From: Escherichia ruysiae
GTDB taxonomy: Bacteria; Pseudomonadota; Gammaproteobacteria; Enterobacterales; Enterobacteriaceae
NCBI RefSeq assembly: GCF_902498915.1
Contig: NZ_CABVLQ010000001.1
DNA: 64,000 nt
Reading direction: 5' to 3' (one strand)
Below are positions 33,411-41,427 of the stretch, one piece after another. A model generated the notes under the pieces. It had not been told where the DNA came from and searched no databases. It was given only the letters and a program-made list of their open reading frames with translations. How positions within the stretch are numbered: the first letter of the stretch is position 1; every line of letters starts with the position of its first letter. Both the position numbers and the translations under genes were made by a program.

Positions 33411-33874
33411 TTGGCACCGTGTTTCTGGGTAAACAAACGAAAGGCGTCCAGCGTCTCTTCACTGACATGGTGTTCCATGCCTTCCGCGTCGCGACGGGCA
33501 ATTTCCGGGCTGACGCCCAACACCAACAAGAAATTTTCGACTATCTGATGGCGCTCGCGGCTTTCCTGCGCCAGCTTCTCTCCTTCCGCCGTTAAAAACA
33601 CGCCACGCCACGGGATCATTTCAATCAGCCCCAGGGTTGCCAGCCGCTTAAGCATTTTAGCCACCGTCGGTTGCGAAACCCCCAGCCGGGCAGCCATATC
33701 CACCTGACGGGCTTCCCCTACTTCTCTTATCAGGTCAGAAATCAGCTCAACATAATCGTCAATAAGTTCGCGGCGATGCGCTTCTCTTACCTGGCGAAAC
33801 CCTTCAACGTGCTCTTCCACGTTCACTAACTGCGTCACTTTTTTTGCTGTTGGCGTACCTGCGCGACGACTCAT
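33407..33874 (-). CDS. mntR: Manganese-responsive regulator MntR
   Basis: This DtxR-family repressor of 155 aa has an N-terminal winged helix (recognition helix around SQPTVAKML) and a C-terminal dimerisation and Mn2+-binding domain rich in His, Glu and Asp. With Mn2+ it represses the importer mntH and mntS and turns on the exporter mntP in E. coli. mntS lies divergently 185 bases away with a predicted MntR site. Confidence 0.96.
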   Translation of the reverse strand: MSRRAGTPTAKKVTQLVNVEEHVEGFRQVREAHRRELIDDYVELISDLIREVGEARQVDMAARLGVSQPTVAKMLKRLATLGLIEMIPWRGVFLTAEGEKLAQESRERHQIVENFLLVLGVSPEIARRDAEGMEHHVSEETLDAFRLFTQKHGAK

Positions 33875-33979
33875 TGTGCTTCCTCATTATGGTGACACAT
33901 ATATAGCGTTCTTATTTCGTGCGCACATTGTAAACCAGAGTTGCGAAGGCACAAAAAATTAACGTTTTAGCAATAGCTA

Positions 33980-33985
33980 TATAAT
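33980..33985 (+). promoter_or_regulatory. -10 box of mntS
   Basis: TATAAT is a perfect sigma-70 -10 hexamer that abuts the MntR operator at 33984-34001, so bound MntR would cover the promoter. A -35 box is not clear. Confidence 0.6.
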
Positions 33986-34001
33986 ATAGCCTGTGCTATA
34001 T
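33984..34001. promoter_or_regulatory. MntR operator upstream of mntS
   Basis: ATATAGCCTGTGCTATAT is an 18-bp inverted repeat (7-bp perfect arms ATATAGC and GCTATAT around CTGT). It resembles known E. coli MntR boxes with TAGC/GCTA cores. It overlaps the mntS -10 box. Confidence 0.7.
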
Positions 34002-34059
34002 CTGTATGTAATGCAATCATCCCTCAAGGAGTGACGGGATTAGCAAGTCAGGAGGTCTT

Positions 34060-34188
34060 ATGAATGAGTTCAAGAGGTGTATGCGCGTGTTTAGTCATTC
34101 TCCCTTTAAAGTACGGTTAATGCTGCTCTCGATGTTGTGCGATATGGTCAACAATAAACCGCAGCAGGATAAACCCTCCAATAAATAG
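34060..34188 (+). CDS. mntS: Small manganese protein MntS
   Basis: This 42-aa protein starts MNEFKRCMRVFSHSPF and ends KPSNK, and matches E. coli MntS, formerly thought to be the small RNA RybA. In E. coli it raises free intracellular manganese, probably by inhibiting the exporter MntP. A strong GGAGG (34051-34055) lies 4 bases before the ATG. The transcript is controlled by MntR through the upstream operator. It is too short for most gene finders. Confidence 0.92.
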   Translation: MNEFKRCMRVFSHSPFKVRLMLLSMLCDMVNNKPQQDKPSNK

Positions 34189-34208
34189 CGGCGTCGCGGT
34201 ACGCCGCT
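34187..34208 (+). terminator. Stem-loop at the mntS stop
   Basis: AGCGGCGT (34187-34194) pairs with ACGCCGCT (34201-34208), and a second hairpin CCTGC-tttatt-GCAGG follows at 34215-34230. No T-run follows the first. The known RybA/mntS RNA runs further, so these may be 3'-UTR structure. The remaining bases to 34459 show no gene. Confidence 0.5.
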
Positions 34209-34459
34209 TCACTCCTGCTTTATTGCAGGCATAAATCTTTACTGCCTGAAAACCCCCACTTTTTGTCAGATTTGCAATCTTCTTCGCAAAAGATTTGTTC
34301 GTCAGTAGTTGACCTGAACGGCGGCTCGCTCTATCTTCTTGCAGCCCTGCGTATATTGCGGCTCGCGGATGCGGACCCTTTTCCCCTCTTCACGCACTCT
34401 TGCAGGTATTGACCCTTGACGCCAGGGTAAGCACATGGCGTTTGTTACGATAGTGGCAT

Positions 34460-36043
34460 ATGAATTTAACCCTCAAAGAATCGCTTGTTACCCGTAGCCG
34501 GGTATTTAGCCCGTGGACTGCGTTCTACTTTTTACAGTCGCTATTAATTAATCTCGGCTTAGGCTATCCCTTCAGTTTTCTCTACACCGCCGCGTTTACG
34601 GCGATTTTGCTTTTGCTATGGCGGACATTGCCTCGCGTGCAAAAAGTCCTGGTCGGCGTCAGTTCATTAGTGGCAGCCTGTTATTTCCCTTTTGCTCAGG
34701 CCTACGGCGCGCCTAACTTCAATACCTTGCTGGCCCTGCACTCCACCAATATGGAAGAGTCAACTGAAATCCTGACGATTTTTCCGTGGTACAGCTACCT
34801 GGTCGGCTTATTTATTTTTGCGCTCGGCGTGATAGCTGTCCGGCGAAAAAAAGAGAGTGAAAAAACGCGCTGGAGTAAATTCGACAGCCTGTGTCTGGTA
34901 TTCAGCGTGGCGACATTTTTTGTCGCTCCGGTTCAAAACCTGGCCTGGGGCGGCGTATTTAAATTGAAGGATACTGGCTATCCGGTATTTCGTTTCGCTA
35001 AGGATGTCATCGTCAACAATAACGAGGTGATTGAAGAGCAAGAGCGGATGGCAAAACTTTCCGGGATGAAAGATACCTGGACGGTTACTGCCGTTAAGCC
35101 GAAATATCAGACCTATGTGGTGGTGATCGGTGAAAGCGCACGTCGCGACGCTCTCGGTGCCTTTGGCGGTCACTGGAATAACACCCCGTTTGCCAGCAGC
35201 GTTAACGGTCTGCTCTTCGCTGATTACATTGCCGCCAGCGGCTCCACGCAAAAATCGCTCGGCTTAACGCTTAACCGCGTCGTCGATGGCAAACCACAAT
35301 TTCAGGATAACTTTGTGACCCTGGCCAACCGCGCAGGTTTTCAGACCTGGTGGTTTTCCAATCAGGGACAAATTGGTGAGTACGATACCGCCATCGCCAG
35401 CATTGCCAAACGTGCAGATGAAGTACACTTCCTGAAAGAAGGTAATTTTGAAGCAGATAAGAACACCAAAGACGAAGCGTTACTGGACATGACCGCTCAG
35501 GTGCTGGCGCAAGAACACTCGCAACCGCAACTGATTGTTTTGCATCTGATGGGCTCACATCCGCAGGCCTGCGACCGGACACAAGGCAAATACGAAACCT
35601 TTGTGCAATCGAAAGAGACGTCGTGCTATCTCTACACCATGACGCAAACAGACGATTTACTGCGCAAACTCTATGACCAGTTACGCAACAGCGGTAGCAG
35701 TTTCTCGCTGGTTTACTTTTCTGACCACGGTCTGGCCTTTAAAGAACGCGGTAAAGAAGTGCAATATCTGGCTCATGACGATAAATATCAGCAAAATTTC
35801 CAGGTGCCTTTTATGGTCATTTCCAGCGACGATAAAGCGCACCGGATAATTAAAGCCCGCCGTTCAGCCAATGACTTCTTAGGTTTTTTCTCTCAATGGA
35901 CAGGGATTAAAGCGAAGGAGATCAACATCAATTACCCGTTTATCTCTGAGAAGAAAGCCGGGCCGATATACATCACTAACTTCCAGTTACAAAAGGTTGA
36001 TTACAACCATCTCGGAACCGATATATTCGATCCCAAATCTTAA
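34460..36043 (+). CDS. opgE: Phosphoethanolamine transferase OpgE (YbiP)
   Basis: This inner-membrane protein of 527 aa has about four to five N-terminal helices (to residue 160) and a periplasmic alkaline-phosphatase-like sulfatase domain. GESARRD holds the region of the nucleophile, and YFSDHG and HLMGSH are metal-site segments. In E. coli OpgE adds phosphoethanolamine to osmoregulated periplasmic glucans. It belongs to the EptA/EptB family, but it sits alone here. Confidence 0.92.
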   Translation: MNLTLKESLVTRSRVFSPWTAFYFLQSLLINLGLGYPFSFLYTAAFTAILLLLWRTLPRVQKVLVGVSSLVAACYFPFAQAYGAPNFNTLLALHSTNMEESTEILTIFPWYSYLVGLFIFALGVIAVRRKKESEKTRWSKFDSLCLVFSVATFFVAPVQNLAWGGVFKLKDTGYPVFRFAKDVIVNNNEVIEEQERMAKLSGMKDTWTVTAVKPKYQTYVVVIGESARRDALGAFGGHWNNTPFASSVNGLLFADYIAASGSTQKSLGLTLNRVVDGKPQFQDNFVTLANRAGFQTWWFSNQGQIGEYDTAIASIAKRADEVHFLKEGNFEADKNTKDEALLDMTAQVLAQEHSQPQLIVLHLMGSHPQACDRTQGKYETFVQSKETSCYLYTMTQTDDLLRKLYDQLRNSGSSFSLVYFSDHGLAFKERGKEVQYLAHDDKYQQNFQVPFMVISSDDKAHRIIKARRSANDFLGFFSQWTGIKAKEININYPFISEKKAGPIYITNFQLQKVDYNHLGTDIFDPKS

Positions 36044-36046
36044 GAT

Positions 36047-36077
36047 AAAAAAATCCGCCCCGAGAGGCGGATTTTTT
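36047..36077. terminator. Bidirectional terminator opgE/ompX
   Basis: AAAAAATCCGCC (36048-36059) and GGCGGATTTTTT (36066-36077) form a 12-bp stem with A- and T-tracts on the two sides, between convergent stops. Confidence 0.9.
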
Positions 36078-36092
36078 ATATCACCGAAGTGA

Positions 36093-36608
36093 TTAGAAGC
36101 GGTAACCAACACCGGCAATCCAGGTGCCTACGTCAACGTTACGAATACGGCTCTGCTCGTAAGAGAAGTCCAGAGCAACGTTTTCGATTGGGTTGAACTG
36201 CAGACCCGCACCGTAGGAGAAGCCGTAGTCGCTGGTGTCATGTTTGTAGGTCGGGTATTCAGTGGTCTGGAATTTACCATAGCCCACACCCACTACACCG
36301 TAGATGCTTGCCCAGTCGTTAATGCGGTAAGCCGGACCAGCAGTGATGCCGTAGTACTGGGTTTTGTTGTAGTCACCAGAGCTTGCAGTACGGCTTTTCT
36401 CGGTGTAAGTGAAAGAACCGATCACACCCAGCGGGCTGTTGTCTTCTTCATAGCGGTATTTCAGGTTGAAACCGCCCATTTTGTTCATTTTGCCCTGAGC
36501 GTCGCTCTGTGCATAACCACCAGTTACGGTAGAAGTCGCAGCTACAGAAGTACCTGCGGTGAAAGCCAGAACTGCGGCCAGTGCTGAAAGACATGCAATT
36601 TTTTTCAT
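36093..36608 (-). CDS. ompX: Outer membrane protein OmpX
   Basis: This eight-stranded outer-membrane beta-barrel of 171 aa has a signal peptide of 23 residues (ending SVAA) and a C-terminal phenylalanine (GVGYRF) recognised by the Bam machinery. It belongs to the Ail/Lom family and is linked to surface properties and envelope stress. An ATG two codons upstream is in frame, but MKKIACLSALAA is the usual start. In E. coli its 5' leader is targeted by the small RNA CyaR; a long leader is available here. Confidence 0.96.
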   Translation of the reverse strand: MKKIACLSALAAVLAFTAGTSVAATSTVTGGYAQSDAQGKMNKMGGFNLKYRYEEDNSPLGVIGSFTYTEKSRTASSGDYNKTQYYGITAGPAYRINDWASIYGVVGVGYGKFQTTEYPTYKHDTSDYGFSYGAGLQFNPIENVALDFSYEQSRIRNVDVGTWIAGVGYRF

Positions 36609-36960
36609 AACCACCTCAAATGTGATTCAAATAAGTCCTAAGTTTTAAATATATCAAAAATTAATGGGAAACTCTTGGCGATTTGTGATGTCTAACGGGC
36701 CATTTCGTGTAACAGAACGTTTCCATTCACCGCTATCCATCTAAATTTAAATCATTTTTTCAGTGAACTGCGTAAGTATTACGCATATATTCACACTCTC
36801 TCATCCAGATTATTCTTAATCAGCAAACTGATGAATCCATCAATCCTGGCGCATTTTAGCCAAAACGGGGAAAAAATTTTTCAACAAATGCTCAACCACC
36901 CACTGGTACATCCAGTACACTCCACGCTTTACCTTGCTATACAACTTTATGGGAGAAAGG
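36609..36960. other. Intergenic region ompX/rhtA
   Basis: This stretch of 352 bases separates divergent ompX and rhtA. It is AT-rich and must hold both promoters and the ompX leader. GGGAGAAAGG just before 36961 is the rhtA ribosome-binding site. I see no further gene or strong hairpin. Confidence 0.6.
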
Positions 36961-37848
36961 ATGCCAGGGTCATTACGTAAAATGCCGGTCTGGTTACCAA
37001 TAGTCATATTGCTCGTTGCCATGGCGTCTATTCAGGGTGGGGCTTCATTAGCAAAATCACTTTTTCCACTGGTTGGCGCGCCTGGAGTGACTGCGCTGCG
37101 CCTTGCACTGGGAACACTGATTCTTATCGCTTTCTTTAAACCGTGGCGGCTGCGTTTTGCCAGAGAACAACGGTTGCCGCTGTTGTTTTACGGTGTATCT
37201 CTGGGTGGGATGAACTATCTCTTTTATCTCTCTATTCAGACTGTACCTCTGGGAATTGCAGTTGCGCTGGAGTTCACCGGGCCACTGGCGGTGGCGCTGT
37301 TCTCCTATCGTCGCCCGGTAGATTTCGTTTGGGTTTTGCTGGCAGTGCTCGGTCTGTGGTTCCTGCTGCCGCTGGGGCAAGATGTTTCCCATGTCGATTT
37401 AACCGGCTGTGCGCTGGCGCTCGGTGCCGGTGCTTGTTGGGCTATCTACATATTAAGTGGGCAACGTGCTGGTGCTGAACACGGCCCTGCGACGGTGGCG
37501 ATCGGTTCGCTGATTGCGGCATTAATTTTCGTGCCAATCGGTGCGTTACAGGCTGGAGAGGCTCTCTGGCATTGGTCGGTTGTTCCATTAGGTTTAGCTG
37601 TCGCAATTCTCTCGACCGCTCTGCCCTACTCGCTGGAGATGATTGCCCTCACCCGTTTGCCGACGCGGACATTTGGTACGCTGATGAGCATGGAACCAGC
37701 ACTGGCCGCCATTTCCGGGATGATTTTCCTCGGTGAGATGCTGACGCCAATACAGATTCTGGCGCTCGGCGCAATCATCGCTGCTTCAATGGGTTCCACG
37801 CTGACAGCACGCAAAGAGAGCAAAATAGAAGAAATAGATATTAATTAA
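36961..37848 (+). CDS. rhtA: Threonine/homoserine exporter RhtA
   Basis: This inner-membrane exporter of the drug/metabolite (EamA) family has 295 aa, ten helices and two repeated EamA domains. It expels threonine and homoserine. The frame extends 9 codons upstream, but GGGAGAAAGG directly precedes the ATG at 36961 and the resulting MPGSLRKMPVW matches the E. coli start. A 32-base perfect palindrome follows the stop. Confidence 0.96.
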   Translation: MPGSLRKMPVWLPIVILLVAMASIQGGASLAKSLFPLVGAPGVTALRLALGTLILIAFFKPWRLRFAREQRLPLLFYGVSLGGMNYLFYLSIQTVPLGIAVALEFTGPLAVALFSYRRPVDFVWVLLAVLGLWFLLPLGQDVSHVDLTGCALALGAGACWAIYILSGQRAGAEHGPATVAIGSLIAALIFVPIGALQAGEALWHWSVVPLGLAVAILSTALPYSLEMIALTRLPTRTFGTLMSMEPALAAISGMIFLGEMLTPIQILALGAIIAASMGSTLTARKESKIEEIDIN

Positions 37849-37855
37849 ATTTACA

Positions 37856-37887
37856 ATTCTGCATGGTTATGCATAACCATGCAGAAT
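37856..37887. repeat. 32-base perfect palindrome after rhtA
   Basis: The sequence runs ATTCTGCATGGTTATG and then its exact reverse complement, with no spacer. As RNA it would be a hairpin with a tiny loop, followed by ATATTTCG, so it may terminate rhtA. As DNA it could be a dimer-binding site or a cruciform. Confidence 0.7.
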
Positions 37888-38002
37888 ATTTCGCTAAATT
37901 TCACCTGCCACATCCTTATATATCTGACTATACAAAAGCATATTTATTCCGAAAATTCCTGGTGAATATATAAATAAGAATTATTCTTACTATAATATAT
38001 AA

Positions 38003-38650
<648 letters not shown>

Positions 38651-38691
38651 CACCACCGCTGATGGTTCAAAACGTTAACAAACAATAAAAG

Positions 38692-38719
38692 CGGCTTCCT
38701 GAAAGGGGGCCGTTTTTTT
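38692..38719 (+). terminator. Terminator after dps
   Basis: CGGCTTCCT and AGGGGGCCG pair (two G-T pairs) around GAA and are followed by seven T residues. Confidence 0.85.
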
Positions 38720-38866
38720 GATGCCCTGTCTCTACGCACTTTTTTAGTGCATCCCATTGCCCTTCCAGCCTGATAAAGTAAACTTTTTGTATCAACATCA
38801 TCACACAATCGTTACATAAAGATTGTTTTTTCATCAGGATTTACGCTAAATAATCATTGTGTTGAC

Positions 38867-38885
38867 TGCACTATTTTAGCGCACC
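38867..38885. promoter_or_regulatory. NtrC site 1 upstream of glnH
   Basis: TGCACTATTTTAGCGCACC resembles the NtrC consensus TGCACC-N5-GGTGCA. It lies about 130 bases before the expected start of the sigma-54 promoter. Confidence 0.6.
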
Positions 38886-38889
38886 ACTT

Positions 38890-38909
38890 TGGCGCCCCAT
38901 AATGGTGCA
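38890..38909. promoter_or_regulatory. NtrC site 2 upstream of glnH
   Basis: TGGCGCCCCATAATGGTGCA has a perfect GGTGCA half and a GCGCCC half with N5 spacing. It lies close to the position (-109) reported for NtrC at E. coli glnH. Confidence 0.65.
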
Positions 38910-38982
38910 ATCTAACGGTGTTGCCTCATAAATCGTGCAATGCATTTTTATCGCCTCTCGAAAAATCAACGAGTTGCAAAAC

Positions 38983-38999
38983 TGGCACGATTTTTTCAT
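38983..38999 (+). promoter_or_regulatory. Sigma-54 promoter of glnHPQ
   Basis: TGGCACGATTTTTTCAT fits the -24/-12 sigma-54 pattern TGGCAC-N5-TTGC with one mismatch, and corresponds to glnHp2 of E. coli. With the NtrC sites it makes the operon nitrogen-regulated. Confidence 0.8.
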
Positions 39000-39052
39000 A
39001 TAGGTAAATGTTACGCAGGGGATCGTCCCGTGGATAGAAAAAAGGAAATGCT

Positions 39053-39799
39053 ATGAAGTCTGTATTAAAAGTTTCACTGGCAGCACTGACCCTGGCTTTT
39101 GCGGTTTCTTCCCATGCCGCAGATAAAAAATTAGTTGTCGCGACAGATACCGCTTTCGTTCCGTTTGAATTTAAACAGGGCGACAAATACGTGGGCTTTG
39201 ATGTCGATCTGTGGGCGGCAATCGCCAAAGAACTGAAGCTGGATTACGAGCTGAAACCGATGGATTTCAGCGGTATCATTCCGGCGCTGCAAACCAAAAA
39301 CGTCGATCTGGCGCTGGCGGGCATCACTATCACCGACGAGCGTAAAAAAGCGATCGATTTCTCTGACGGCTACTACAAAAGCGGTCTGTTAGTGATGGTG
39401 AAAGCGAACAACAACGATGTGAAAAGCGTGAAAGATCTCGACGGTAAAGTGGTTGCAGTGAAGAGCGGCACTGGCTCCGTTGATTACGCGAAGACGAACA
39501 TCAAAACCAAAGATCTGCGACAGTTCCCGAACATCGATAACGCCTATATGGAACTGGGTACTAACCGCGCAGACGCCGTCCTGCACGATACACCAAACAT
39601 TCTTTACTTCATCAAAACCGCTGGTAACGGCCAGTTTAAAGCGGTGGGCGACTCTCTGGAAGCACAGCAATACGGTATTGCTTTCCCGAAAGGTAGCGAC
39701 GAGCTGCGTGACAAAGTTAACGGCGCGTTGAAAACTCTGCGCGAAAACGGAACTTACAACGAAATCTACAAAAAGTGGTTCGGTACTGAACCGAAATAA
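39053..39799 (+). CDS. glnH: Glutamine-binding protein GlnH
   Basis: This periplasmic solute-binding protein (family 3) of 248 aa has a 22-residue signal peptide ending SSHA. It captures glutamine for the GlnPQ importer. Two-lobe family segments include DTAFVPFEF, GIIPALQTKNVDL and ITDERKK. It is first in the operon and expressed from a sigma-54 promoter. Confidence 0.97.
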   Translation: MKSVLKVSLAALTLAFAVSSHAADKKLVVATDTAFVPFEFKQGDKYVGFDVDLWAAIAKELKLDYELKPMDFSGIIPALQTKNVDLALAGITITDERKKAIDFSDGYYKSGLLVMVKANNNDVKSVKDLDGKVVAVKSGTGSVDYAKTNIKTKDLRQFPNIDNAYMELGTNRADAVLHDTPNILYFIKTAGNGQFKAVGDSLEAQQYGIAFPKGSDELRDKVNGALKTLRENGTYNEIYKKWFGTEPK

Positions 39800-39830
39800 T
39801 AACACCACGCCTGTAAAGCGCACGGACAGT

Positions 39831-39862
39831 CCCCTCTCCCCTCTGGGGAGAGGGGAGAGGGG
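39831..39862. repeat. boxC-type repeat between glnH and glnP
   Basis: CCCCTCTCCCCTC (39831-39843) and GAGGGGAGAGGGG (39850-39862) form a perfect 13-bp stem. It resembles boxC extragenic repeats and may stabilise the glnH part of the mRNA, giving more binding protein than permease. Confidence 0.7.
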
Positions 39863-39932
39863 CACAGGCCTGCTCCAACACCATTAATTACCCTGAATTT
39901 GATTATTTACACCACGGTAACAGGAACAACAT

Positions 39933-40592
39933 ATGCAGTTTGACTGGAGTGCCATCTGGCCTGCCATTCCGCTTCTGATTGAAGGCGCCAAAATGACCCT
40001 GTGGATTTCGATCCTCGGTCTGGCTGGCGGCCTGGTGATCGGACTGGCGGCAGGTTTTGCACGCACCTTTGGCGGTTGGATAGCCAACCACGTCGCGCTA
40101 GTCTTTATTGAAGTGATTCGCGGCACACCTATCGTCGTCCAAGTGATGTTTATCTACTTCGCCCTGCCGATGGCGTTTAACGACTTACGCATCGACCCGT
40201 TTACTGCGGCGGTGGTCACCATCATGATCAACTCCGGCGCGTACATTGCGGAAATCACGCGTGGTGCTGTGCTGTCTATTCACAAAGGTTTTCGTGAAGC
40301 AGGACTGGCGCTCGGTCTTTCACGTTGGGAAACCATTCGCTACGTCATTTTACCGCTGGCACTGCGCCGTATGCTGCCGCCGCTGGGCAACCAGTGGATC
40401 ATCAGCATTAAAGACACCTCGCTGTTTATTGTTATCGGCGTGGCGGAACTGACTCGTCAGGGGCAAGAAATTATTGCCGGCAACTTCCGCGCCCTTGAGA
40501 TCTGGAGCGCCGTGGCGGTGTTCTATCTGATTATTACCCTGGTGCTGAGCTTTATTCTGCGTCGTCTGGAAAGAAGGATGAAAATCCTGTGA
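39933..40592 (+). CDS. glnP: Glutamine ABC transporter permease GlnP
   Basis: This inner-membrane permease of 219 aa is of the His/Glu/Gln type with about five helices and an EAA loop (FREAGLALGLS) that contacts GlnQ. It forms a homodimeric pore. glnQ overlaps its stop by 4 bases. Confidence 0.97.
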   Translation: MQFDWSAIWPAIPLLIEGAKMTLWISILGLAGGLVIGLAAGFARTFGGWIANHVALVFIEVIRGTPIVVQVMFIYFALPMAFNDLRIDPFTAAVVTIMINSGAYIAEITRGAVLSIHKGFREAGLALGLSRWETIRYVILPLALRRMLPPLGNQWIISIKDTSLFIVIGVAELTRQGQEIIAGNFRALEIWSAVAVFYLIITLVLSFILRRLERRMKIL

Positions 40593-41311
40593 TTGAATTT
40601 AAAAACGTCTCCAAGCATTTTGGGCCAACCCAGGTGCTGCACAATATCGATTTGAACATTGCCCAGGGTGAAGTGGTGGTGATTATCGGGCCTTCTGGTT
40701 CCGGTAAATCAACCCTGCTGCGCTGCATCAACAAACTGGAAGAAATTACCTCTGGCGATCTGATTGTCGATGGTCTGAAGGTTAACGATCCGAAAGTTGA
40801 CGAACGACTGATTCGCCAGGAAGCGGGTATGGTGTTCCAGCAGTTTTACCTCTTCCCGCATCTGACGGCGCTGGAAAACGTGATGTTTGGCCCTCTACGC
40901 GTGCGTGGCGCAAACAAAGAAGAGGCGGAAAAACTGGCTCGTGAGTTACTGGCGAAGGTCGGTCTGGCAGAACGCGCGCATCACTACCCTTCCGAACTTT
41001 CTGGTGGTCAGCAGCAGCGCGTAGCGATTGCCCGTGCGCTGGCGGTGAAGCCGAAAATGATGCTGTTCGATGAACCGACTTCCGCTCTCGATCCTGAACT
41101 GCGCCATGAAGTGCTGAAGGTTATGCAGGATCTGGCTGAAGAAGGGATGACGATGGTGATCGTGACCCACGAAATCGGTTTTGCTGAGAAAGTGGCTTCA
41201 CGTCTAATCTTTATTGATAAAGGCCGGATTGCGGAAGATGGCGATCCGCAGGTGTTGATCAAGAACCCACCGAGCCAGCGTTTGCAGGAATTTTTACAGC
41301 ACGTCTCTTAA
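40589..41311 (+). CDS. glnQ: Glutamine ABC transporter ATPase GlnQ
   Basis: This ABC ATPase of 240 aa has Walker A GPSGSGKST (about 32-40), the Q-loop VFQQF, signature LSGGQQQR and Walker B MLFDEPTSALD. It starts with GTG overlapping the glnP stop (GTGA), a sign of translational coupling, and AAGGATG precedes it. Confidence 0.97.
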   Translation: MIEFKNVSKHFGPTQVLHNIDLNIAQGEVVVIIGPSGSGKSTLLRCINKLEEITSGDLIVDGLKVNDPKVDERLIRQEAGMVFQQFYLFPHLTALENVMFGPLRVRGANKEEAEKLARELLAKVGLAERAHHYPSELSGGQQQRVAIARALAVKPKMMLFDEPTSALDPELRHEVLKVMQDLAEEGMTMVIVTHEIGFAEKVASRLIFIDKGRIAEDGDPQVLIKNPPSQRLQEFLQHVS

Positions 41312-41318
41312 CTTCTCA

Positions 41319-41344
41319 GCCTCCCTTTCCCCCGAAAGGGAGGC
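41319..41344 (+). terminator. Hairpin after glnQ
   Basis: GCCTCCCTTTC (41319-41329) and GAAAGGGAGGC (41334-41344) form a perfect 11-bp stem with a 4-nt loop. No T-run follows; it probably ends or protects the glnHPQ mRNA. Confidence 0.65.
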
Positions 41345-41427
41345 ACACCAGATTCCTCTCATTTCAAATCGCCCCTCCCCCAGCATCTATACTTATCTTT
41401 TTGCTTTGTTTTCTCACTGGAGGAGTC

